From Adineta vaga (taxonomy: Eukaryota > Rotifera): a DNA stretch of 64,000 nucleotides. The stretch is taken from assembly GCA_021613535.1 (NCBI GenBank), contig CP075495.1:3782001-3846000 (forward strand). The letters run 5' to 3'. Within the stretch, counting starts at the first letter, position 1. The number at the start of each line of letters is the position of its first letter. The notes beneath the pieces are model-generated. The model had not been told where the DNA came from, did not search any database, and worked only from the letters and a program-made list of their open reading frames with translations. The translations under genes and the position numbers were made by a program. Below, piece by piece: positions 49,847 through 61,000 of this stretch.

Positions 49847-51422
49847 CTTCGAATCGATTGACTTTCGTTATTTTAATATTCTGATATAAAAAGAAAAGAA
49901 AAAAGGAAAACTTTTTTTTTGATCTATATTATTGCATCTTCGAACTAATATTTCATGGCAGTGCACCTTATCAAATCAAACAATAACAATGAGAAATTCT
50001 TTTTTTTATATGAATGTCTATATGCGTTGTTAGGTGCGTTGATGTGTGTACGTTACAAGAACAGAAGAAGAAGAAGAAATTGAAGATTTCTCACTCGTTC
50101 GTCCAAAAATAAAAGAAATAACAAATGTATATATGTTAATCAGATATAAATAAATATATATATGTATAAAGAAGACAAACGAGGTCTGTTTCATTTCTTC
50201 TGAGTTAATCTCATTTCGATTGATTATCTAGAATAATATTCAATAATACATTCATTAAGAAAACATTCGAATAATTTAATGAAATTGATTATGTTAAGAA
50301 GAAGAAAAACTTGAATAAATAAATTGTCTGCATGTACTTATTTTCTTTTACTTTCAATTTAATAGGTCATACATTGAAGAATTCAAGATGTTTTTCTTTG
50401 TAGAATAAAAAAGAAAAGAATTGTTCACTTGAATAATTGGTAATACTTCAACGTGATGTTTGTCATTTAAAAGACTTAAAGGAATTGTTGTCTATATATC
50501 GTTTATATTCTTTTGAGAAATGGTATTGAAAATGAAGATGAATTTGTTATTGTTACCATGGATGTGTATGTTTCTTTAGCTTTGGATTACGAATGTTATT
50601 TAATGGTTTCTTCAATTATTATAATTGATCTTAAAAAAATACAGGAAAAAGAAAGAATGATTTTGTATTCATCTAGAGATGAGAGCAAAAAAGTTGCTGT
50701 TTTAATCGGTAATTATTGTAAGTTTATGTTTTATGAATTTAGTTTCCTTTTACTATTGACATTCGATATTCGATCAGAGAAAAAGAAAAAAAGCTATTAA
50801 CGTATTGGTGAGATGTGATTAATATTCTGTCATTGTTATGTAAAATACTATGACAACGATAACTAACACGAGATAATTAAATAATAACAATTGTTTGTTA
50901 TCATGTTCGTCAATTGGGTTATATCAGTCATGAAAATTAGATTACACTTAGCTTGTAAAAAGAATTAAATTTTGGTTAATCGAGAGATGCCGCTATGTTG
51001 TTTCATATGTGGAAAGCGTGGTTGTTATATTTTTATTTAGAATAAGAAAATTATTCTACGATTAAATACTCTCAATGTTTAATCTACTCGTTTGACACTG
51101 ACATGTCAAATATGTGTGAATCTTCATATAAACAAAACATGTATATTTATTATATCCAGTGTTCACAATAAAAATATCTTATTATGATATTTTTTAAGAA
51201 TATGTGAAGACTAATTAAGAAAATGTTTTTCATGGAATAGGAAGTATACTACATTAATTGTATTAATATCATGATTCGTAGAAGATATTCATCGATTGCT
51301 CCTGGATAAGAATTGACATATATCTGTACATCGGTTGTTGAGTTCAGTAAGTTAACAACATTTATATATTTTACATCACTGCGATATATTTTTTCAAACA
51401 AGAATGAATAGATAATATTTTG
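49847..51422. other. Intergenic region, dynein promoter side
   Basis: About 1.6 kb, AT-rich, with short AAG runs (near 50064-50079) and TA runs (near 50150-50165). No gene or structured element recognised. The dynein 5' UTR and promoter should lie within the first few hundred bases. Confidence 0.5.
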
Positions 51423-52916
51423 TTAAACAAAATCTTTGGAAACAATTGAATTTCTATCATTCATGGGATTTTCAACGATTACTGTTGGTAAATGATCGAC
51501 TAGGAGAGATTTTTTTTCATGAAGTTGACTACCATTAAATTGATGATAGGAACATTTGCCTGTTGTTGACATTGTTCGAATACCTCCACCACCATTCACA
51601 CCCATTAGTTGTTTAACTGTATATTCTTTATATAAATATACGGGATCAGAACGACGAACTTTCGTTGAATAACGACAATCATCACATAGAAGAATAAAAC
51701 TTTGTCGAAATTTTGTTGACATAACAGAATATAGTAATGGATTAATCTATTGAAGAAAAAAGAAAATTATTCATCTCTCAACGTCTTCAACGTCAATAAT
51801 TAGTATAATTTAAACTCTAACGGAATCTTTCTTTAAAATCTTTCTTTTTTTATAAAGTCTATAATCTTAACTTACAGCTGAATTGAGATACAGAAGTGTT
51901 CTTGTAATAATAGCAATAAATGCATGTCGATGAAAACCTAACATATTTATTTCATCGGGACTTAATCGTTGATAAATAAAAGCCCAAATTTTATATGGTA
52001 GAATACATATAAAAAATGTCATGATCAATGTAATCAATAATTTGGCTACTTGACGACGATAACGTGTAACAATTGAGTTGTCACGTAAAAGTGCTTCTCG
52101 ACTGAATAATATACAACAAATGGAAAAATGCCAATAACAAAGCATTAAGAAAACAAAGAGATAAACACATAATGTAGAGAAGATTAAGTATGTATCTTTC
52201 CACGAGTCAGGAAATGTTGTAAAACCTATAATATGAAATATTTCTTCAGGCAAACTATGGAATTTTTATCTTTAACTTACATATTACGATCGTTTCACCA
52301 TAGATTGATTGTACTGTTCCTATACTGGAATACATAAAGAATGGAACTGAAATTGCACAAGATACAATCCAAATGGCCACTACAGTCGGTAATGTTCGAA
52401 ATAGAGTGAAACGAAGAGCAGATGTCTATATAAAGAAAACAAATAATACTAATTATATTCGTATATATTGTATTTACTTTCAAGGGTTGACAAATTGCAA
52501 TATATCTTTCATAACTAATTGCCATAATAGATAGTACTGAACATGTTGATGTGACATTTTGTACAAATGGACTAAAACTACCTGAAAGAGAAGAAAACAG
52601 AAGATCTTCTCAATATAATTTCTATTCAAAACATACACATGAATTTTCCCAAACGATGTTTATCTTCTCCATACAAATGTTGATAACCTTCATGAATACA
52701 GAATATTAATAGAAATAAATCTGCAACGGATAAATTTGTTAAAAGAAGATTTGTTGCATTACGCATATTTCGATATCGTGTAACAATAATAATAACCAAA
52801 ATATTTCCAATAACGCCAATAATTAAGATAATACTGTAAAAAATACATGCCGTTGTTTGTAAACCAGGAAACCATTGAATTGATTCATTCACATGATTAC
52901 TTTCATTGTCGAGCAT
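51423..52916 (-). CDS. Rhodopsin-family (class A) neuropeptide-type G-protein-coupled receptor
   Basis: Five exons on the minus strand: 52916-52637, 52581-52478, 52425-52281, 52225-51876, 51746-51423, phase-consistent, 400 residues. Seven helices are present. TM1 contains GNILVIIIV, TM2 NLSVADLFLLIF, and TM3 is followed by ERYIAICQPLK (the E/DRY motif as ERY). TM6 has ICILPYKIW and TM7 YLNSAVINPLLY-type sequence, with the NPxxY motif as NPLLY created across the exon 4-5 junction. The N-terminus has N-glycosylation sites (NES, twice). Conserved Cys residues occur before TM3 (KFMC) and in loop 2 (IVIC). The ERYIAICxPLK and YLNSA..NPLLYxxMSxxFR blocks are closest to TRH/ghrelin/neuromedin-U-like peptide receptors, but the ligand cannot be told. 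The C-terminal tail is Ser/Thr-rich. Confidence 0.9.
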
Positions 52917-55900
52917 GTTTCTATATGAATTATTGATAGAATTTCAATGATACTATCATCAAAAAAATGTCTCTCACTATTATTTATCTGAAACGAAGAA
53001 ACAAGGTTCAAATTGAAATTTCTGAGTCCTATTCAGTTTATATTCTATTCACAATGTCTCTTCCAACAGTTTTGCTAATTAACATTCGTTCACCTGCTGA
53101 GTCGTCTCATGGGTTAAAAATGAATAAATATATTCCTTGAAGACTTCTAACACATATCTCAATTGAATTCTATTCATAAGAACTACATACAATCGGGGGA
53201 GAAAAAGGAGAAAGAAGAGAATAGATATATAATCAAAAACAAGAGAAGAAAAGAGATGTTTTTTTTCTTGAAAGATAGATATAATATGTAAGACAAATTT
53301 TAACCTGAATAGAAATAAAAATTAGTTTCGAATTGAACCAATATCTATTTTAGTCTTTCTAATAAAAAAAAAAAGAATTGTAAAAAAAGCAAATCCTTCT
53401 TCTCTTTCTTTTTGCTTCATTGTATATGATTATTTTTGATGATTGACAAGGTTAATAATGGAAACATACTTTCTAAAGATATTGACCGTCAAAAACATTG
53501 ACGCAAACAAAATTTCTAACAAATGACACATATAATTATCTGTCCTAGATGAACACTGCACGGGATGTATATACGTGTCAAAAACTGACAAGTGCCATTC
53601 TTTTTGTCCAAAGGAAGATTCTTAGGAAAATAAAAATAGTATGAAGATTTTTTTTTCTAGGAACGAAAAGAAAACAGACGACAAGTTATCTTGATTTTAT
53701 TTCCTTGAAAGTTTTCTACCTATAATAATCTTTATTCATGACTTGTTATTAACATTTGTCTTATATATATATATACATTGTCAAAGATATTCTTTTCGAC
53801 GCAATAGGAAAAATGGAGTTGATTTCTATTCTAATGACGTCAATTGAAACAATATTATTTACTCTTCTTGTTGAAAAGATTTTGCTCTATTAAAAATTAA
53901 AAGATTAGATCTGATAAATAATTCATTAATTTTGCGAGTTTCAAGTTCTACATCTATTCACCTTGTTACTTAGCATTCTAACAGGAACAAGGAAAATACG
54001 AGTATTGTGTGTTTATATATATGAGGACAAAAACAGGAATGATAAAAAAAGAAAGTGCATTATATTAATCGAATTCACTAACCTTCTGTCGCTAATGCTG
54101 AAAGCAAAAGGAGTAATGTTGTTTTCTTGTTTTGCTAATCTGATTGGAAAACTCTCGAAAAGGAAGAAGAGATAAATATTATGATATAATTGACAGTCAG
54201 AATTTGACTGATCCAAATATGCGAATAAAAAACTATTTTTGACAGTAATTCTTTCTATCGATGATGACTACTTGTACGTTTTAGATTGATTGTAAGAAAA
54301 AGAAGCGCACACAATCTTTTCGAGTAACGAAAATTGCTTAAGGCAATTCTATTTTTCCTGTTTTTGTTAATAATTAGTATTTAATGTGTTTTACCTTCGA
54401 ATTGAAGGTTGCCTTAGAACATTTTCATGGAAAAAGTTTGAAAAAATTCTTTCTACTGATTTATCTGACTGTGAGAAGAAAACAAATTTTCATTTGATTG
54501 TATCTAGGAGTTAATACATTTAATACAATATAATCTTTACACGTTATTATTTGATAATTTCAATAACATATTTATCCTCTTACTTAGTTTTATGAAAAGA
54601 ATGAAGATTTTAATCATATATGATATTCTTTTTATCTAATTAGCTATTCTGACCTTTTTCCGCAAAATACTCCTGAAATATAGAAACTTTTTCTAAGAAT
54701 TTATGTCTTTTACGAAGTTAAATTTTAATCAAATGTCTTTTTCTTTCATTCTTTCTATTGAAGTTCAAATTACAATGCATATAATTAAAATCATTGATGA
54801 GATGCGTTTCTCTCCTTATCTTGTATTAGAATTAGATATACTCATACAACTCAAAGTATTACTGATATATGTCATAATTTTTCGAATTTGATCTGATGAT
54901 TTATTTATATTTTCGTACTTATCATTGACAAATCAATTAATGGGAAGAATTTGTCCTCAAGAAAAGGAACATGGTTATGTGTACTACATGTAGAACCTAT
55001 TCAATTATATGACTTGAATATTAATGATAGATGTTTTCATAAACGATTGGAAACATTTATGACGATCTGTTCCTAGAAGCGAAGTGTTTTGTTATATGAC
55101 ATCGAAGAGATTGCTAAGAAATTTAGAAAAACATCTCGTTGAATAACTAAGTCATGTTATACATATAGGTTTTATTGAACTTTTCAACAATATTTAGTAA
55201 ATAAATGTTCATTTATGTTTTTCAAAGATGAAAATCGAATCGAATAATATTTATTTATATTTTGCTATGGTTATAGAAAAATAATTTATTGTGACAATTT
55301 CGACGTTCATTGAGTTAATCTATGGGTTTTTCTCTCTTCTCAAAAATTCAATTATCAACTTCACATTTCATTCAATTATACTGCGAACATATGGCTTCTT
55401 AGACCAAGAGAAAAAAAAAGACATGTCATCGTTCAAGACTACCAAACATTGCTCTCAATTTCAACCTTATCGAAATTGAACTTTTTAAAAATGTCAATTC
55501 AAACAATTAATAGTGTTATTTTTATTGAAAATACATGCACCTAGAGAAAGAAAGAGAGAAATTCTTGATGAATGAATGCTATTTTTCACACATCTGAACG
55601 TATATATATAAAGATTGTGAAATAAGTGACATCTGTCGTAACAGATGAAATTTCATAAGCAAAATTGAAATTTGATTTAGTATTAGCATTCTTTTCATGG
55701 TCGTTTTTGATACATAAAAAAAAAGAGGAGAACTCGAGTATTGATGTTAAATATCAATACATGTGAAGCTTTGATTTAGTATTGACAGAAGAGTTAAATA
55801 AGTAGTATTTCTTATTTATTTTATGTATCAAATATTGACTTAAATGAGATTAATTACAGACAATCAAAGTGATAATCTATGCGAGACTTACATGCACGAT

Positions 55901-57888
55901 AGAAAATGAAAGTTTCACATCGAACATATATATATATAGTTTACTCAAATGTAATCCATTAGAAACTATTAGTGATTATACATGAATGCATGAATTATTC
56001 TTTGTTAAATAACATTGTTATTTCGGTCTCATGAACGTGTACACATCTTAAACTCTTCCTGTTCTATTCACTTGATTTAAAATATCATTAGTCATTCAAT
56101 ACAATTTCCTGAAGGTTTATCAACTTTAATCATATGATGATTAAACATTCAAGCTCTTTGAACTAAATATAATCATTCGTCATTGTCATTAAAAGAAACT
56201 ACATTGTTGTTTATCAATGTATAGGAAATACAAAAGCAAATGGCTTTCAATGTTCAATGATCATGTCATTATAATAAAATTATCGAAAACGAAACATTCG
56301 ATTCATGGACATATTTATACGATGAAAAGATCAAATATGAATATGTTTGTTTGAATTATTTTGATAAACTACCGTAAAGTATATATAAACGGAAAAACGT
56401 TGAAGGATCAACAGATTAAATGCAATGATTTCTTCGTCATCCATTCTTTTCTTTGTTTGAAATATATACAAAAGAAATCGAGACGTTTTCTTTTTATGCT
56501 CAAAGTGTCAGAAGTATTGTTTTTTTTTCTTTATCTTCATCAAGTGTTTAACCTCAACTTTCAAGTAGACGTTAAGAAGAAAAAAAAGAAAGAAAACCGA
56601 ACTCAAAGCAACATTCTCTGCACAGACGAAATTCGAAAATGAAAAATTTCAACGATTGTTTATTATTATTATTATTGTTTCAAACGTTCTTTTCTTTGTT
56701 TTGTTTTCATAAGAATTGTACAGAAGTCTAAACGATTAATATTATCCTCGAAGATCGATGTCGGGGTTATCTCTAGATATTTTTCTCACTCTTTATTTAT
56801 ACATCAAGGTTGAATACTTTCTTCTAGACAGTATTTATTGACATACATGCTGAATTAATATCAGATATGAAGTAGATGTACTATAGAAAATAATCGATTT
56901 TGAAGGACTTAAAGAATATAATTTCACTATTTCATCTGATGATACGCATCGATCGAAAGAAAAGTAAATTGAATGATCCTTATGAGACCAATCGAGTGAC
57001 ATACACGTACACAAACGTATATATTTATATGTATATACGTTTGTGTGTATAGTTAGTAGCAGTCAGTGCATAAATTATTCATTCCGGTGTTCGCACCCTA
57101 CAGCTTATAATACAAGCGCATGTTGATTGTCTGACTTTTTTCTCTCTCTCTCACTCTCACTCTCACTCTTTCCTTTTTTTCACTCTTATTGTATTTACTG
57201 TTCATGATGCGAACAATTTTTTAGAAGGCACGTTGTTAATATAAAATCATTAGTTCTCGTTGTCTAGAATTGATCTTCTTAAGTGACAGAAAGAACAACA
57301 AAAGTCATTCATATCGGTCGTCTGTCCAAGCTCAATCGGATTGATATACATATAATACGTTGTATTTATTCGTGATAATCTAGGTGAGAATGAACAAATA
57401 TTTTTCTTTCACCAATCATGTATTTTCAAAATTGTCCTAAATTAGATCTTTTATTTGTCTAGTTATCATTAAGACATTTATTTTATCTCATTTGTGTACA
57501 TTAGTACTCGCATATCTCTCTTTCTCTCGCTAGGTTTTGTCATCATCGTCTTCTTTTGTCGTGCATTATTGCAATAACCACAATTATTCTGTAGGTTACA
57601 CATTGTACAAAAGAACGAAAATACTCTCCGTTTCTGCCATTTGTACACGTATATATATATATATACACGGAAGAAAAGGCGAAGAAGAAGAACAAGAAGA
57701 GAGACAGAAGAGAAAAAAAAGGAGAAAAAAAGACAAAAAGACGGTTCGTTTTCTTCATCGTACGTTTGTGCTGCATCGATCATATCATCGACATTGGTAC
57801 TACTCGTCTTGGATCGTCGTTATTATATTGTTAACCTTCGATTTTTAATGTTTAAAATCTCGTCATTTATACATTAATACTTATAATT
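52917..57888. other. Long intergenic region, no gene seen
   Basis: Almost 5 kb without a supported gene. It holds poly-A/T runs, TA repeats (53762-53775, 55926-55938), a CT-rich block (57140-57175) and a perfect palindrome (57009-57046). Frames are short and without splice partners. The right part probably holds promoter sequence of the sacsin-like gene. Confidence 0.5.
57009..57046. repeat. Perfect 15-bp inverted repeat with 8-nt loop
   Basis: ACACAAACGTATATA at 57009-57023 is the exact reverse complement of 57032-57046, with eight bases between. It could form a cruciform or be a binding site for a symmetrical factor, or it could be TA/TG simple sequence folded by chance. Confidence 0.85.
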
Positions 57889-58051
57889 ATGATGCGAAAG
57901 TTTCGTCGAATTTTTCGTACACCATCATCAACAGCAACACCGATTAAAAATGAAACTATGCAGAAGACGAATAGTTGTGATTCAACACTGGATGATGCGT
58001 CATACGTGAAGAAGAGATCATCGCCTGTGATCAATTGTTTGAATTCAACAG
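57889..58051 (+). other. Candidate first exon 1 of the sacsin-like gene
   Basis: ATG at 57889 opens 54 codons plus one base (MMRKFRRIFRTPSS... ending CLNSTG) and is followed by the donor GTAAAG. The encoded start is basic and Ser/Thr-rich. The following intron would be about 3.9 kb. Confidence 0.6.
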
Positions 58052-61000
58052 GTAAAGAAAAAAAATATGAAAGAAATCGAATTCTTTTAGATTTCTTCTT
58101 GTTTTCGATTCTTTTGAGATTACACGTCAAGGTGAAGTTGCTTTTGTATGTATGTGTGTGTGTGTGTGTTTGTAAGTTTTCTACACTCTCACTTTTTTGC
58201 GTCTTATTTTATCTAAATCAGTTTTTGATTCGGACCATTGATATATAACTAGTAATAATCATAGTCACATCGCGTACCCTTTAGGAACAGTTCACTAGAG
58301 GTTAGATGATAAGATTGATAAAAAATATAAATTTTCATTTTTCAATCTTTGATTATTTGAGATATAATGATCAATCATAATTAAGTTTTGTTGATTGAGC
58401 AGACATAGATCTAGTCAGAAGTATGCCGTTTGATAGAAATTCCTTTGATCGTTTAAGAATAGAGAAAAGAGAAATCCAGACACATACAAAACATCTGGTA
58501 GTGTTAGTCAACCGATATAATATACTCTCATTTACTATCATCTTGTGTATATTCTTCTTAGTTACAAAACGTACTATAGGAGATATGTTTGTATATATTA
58601 CGTATGATTGCATTCGAACATTCTCACAAAACACGCGTACAAGGATAGTAACAGTCATATGGCTTCGGTATGATGATCGAGGCAATGATGATGGTGATGT
58701 GAGATATTGATAATAATAAATGAAACGTATTCTTCACCTTTAACATATGACGTATCGAGGTGAAGAAAAGTATTGTATATATATATATATATGTATATAC
58801 ATGTACATAGAATAATAGATAAAGAAATGTCTACATACTTCCATGTGACTCCATTCAGAATGTGAAGTACAAATGAGCAAATACGAGAAAGAAAAATGAT
58901 AAATATATCTCTATGCGATCAGCTGATTTTATCTTCGAATAACTATATCACAGATTTTTCTTTTGACAAAACGGAAGATTTTCAATTAAAAACAAGGTTA
59001 TCTCTATTAAAAATCAATTTCCTCTATCAGTAGTATGAAGAAGAAAAACGCTATGCTAATCTTATCAAGGTGTATTGTCTCGAGAAAAACGTTCGAAAAG
59101 TCCTATCAATTGAATACATACATCGAGAAAATTATCTTCTACAGTCAACGTAAGTGTTATACATATACGTTTATACAACGAAAGCTGAGCATTTCAAAGT
59201 TGGTTATTTGATATCGATTTTCACCTCTCTTTCACTCCTTTTCTTTCTGTCGTTATATGGATCAAAATCGGATCAATGTACTTGTCAAGTATATATAATA
59301 TATCGACATACGAATTGCGATTGATGTGCACAAGATACGCTATTCATGCACCTTCAAGCAACCAAATCTATCGAGGATAAAAGAAAAGAAAAAGACGAAA
59401 AGTAATTGTCAATAGGAGATATTTGAGAATTTTATCAATTGATATTTTCAGATCTATTGAGATGAAAAAAGTAAATTCTTCTTCTTCTTCTTCTTTTGTT
59501 TTTATAGAATATGATGTCATAATTGAGAATACATAGAATATATATTGAATAAACAGACGATATATACATAGATATATATAAATAAATAAATCGAGAATAA
59601 ATGAACAAAGGTATGTCAAAATGACGATTCGTAGCAGTTGTGTTGATAACCTCTTTCTTCCATCTATCAAGTCGTTCACTTCACATATATTTCTAAAGTA
59701 ATAGAAGAGAAATCATGCTTCATCTACTTCTTCCGTTTAGATTTCTCTCGTGCAGACATAAAATCCCTCGTATGCATTTCGTCATCGCGTTCAGTAGAAA
59801 TAGAATAGCACACATGAGTCAATAAAAAGAAAAGAATAATAACCACAATCGGTTTTCTTCCTATTGTGATGATGTTTTGCTTATTTATATTAAACAAGCA
59901 AAATTATATTCTTGCATGTGAGAAGTTAAATGAAAGACCTAAAATTCTCCTAATCGATAGTCATTCATTCATTCTTTTCTGATCGATTATTTTATGGTAA
60001 AAATCTACTATGAAGAATCATAGACGCAAGCGAAAACGAAAAATGACATCTGTACCGATTCAACAAGGTGAGATTATTTATTTTCAACTAAACGAAACGT
60101 TGTTGAGTCACGTGCGGAAAAGAGAAAACGAAACTTTCTTTTTTGTATATGTATTCAAATCAAAATAGTTTCCTTCTGGGTAACATTTGATCTTTTCTCG
60201 ATTCATACCGCAGAAAAAAATAATGCTATACCTTTTCATTTTTTTTTCTATTTGTTACTTATACAAGACATTTAAGTGCACTTTAATACTGAAGAGGAGG
60301 TATTTTCTTCGGTAAATTTTTTTATTGTTAGCTTATCTCACATTCGATTTTTCAATTTCTCATTTTTCATGTATGTCGAAGGATTAACGATTGTTTGATC
60401 CTTACTCATTCGTTACATATATCCGATAGAGATAAACTGTATAGAAATTGAATTCTCGTGGAATAGGATGTATTTTATGTGCGAGTAGTAACCAATGTAT
60501 GTGTCTGTTCTTTCAACCAGTATTCACCTTTTTTCTCTCTCTCTTTCTCACTTTCGTTTTTCGCATTTATCAAGTAAAAAAAACCGACACCTTTTTTTGT
60601 GTAGCGAAATAACCAACATATTTAAACCCATGACACCGACTAAGAACCTAGAGCAAGGATAGTTTTCTAGTACATATTCGTAGTAAAGGTGTAAGATAGT
60701 TTATTATCGTCTATACGTTAAAATCAATCAGTTGTAGAGAAGCACCAAATCTATTTAGATTTACCTAGCGGATGTATGAAAATATCATTGATGTTTTTAT
60801 TCTCATCACCTTTTAGTTAATGACCAGAGAGAGAGAGAGAGCAACCTTGAAACTGTATGTTATATTCAATCTCATAACATGATTAGTATATCATATAGTA
60901 AAATCAAAGATCAATAGCAGTAAACATCGAGAATTGTATGTCTATTCATTGTGTCATTGTTAAAACAGAAAAAAAACATGATATGGTTATATGCCAATAT

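Noticed and set aside
57478-57877. Several overlapping 80-100 codon frames on both strands
   Set aside because: They derive from TA, GAA and AAG simple repeats just upstream of the candidate first exon and contain no domain.
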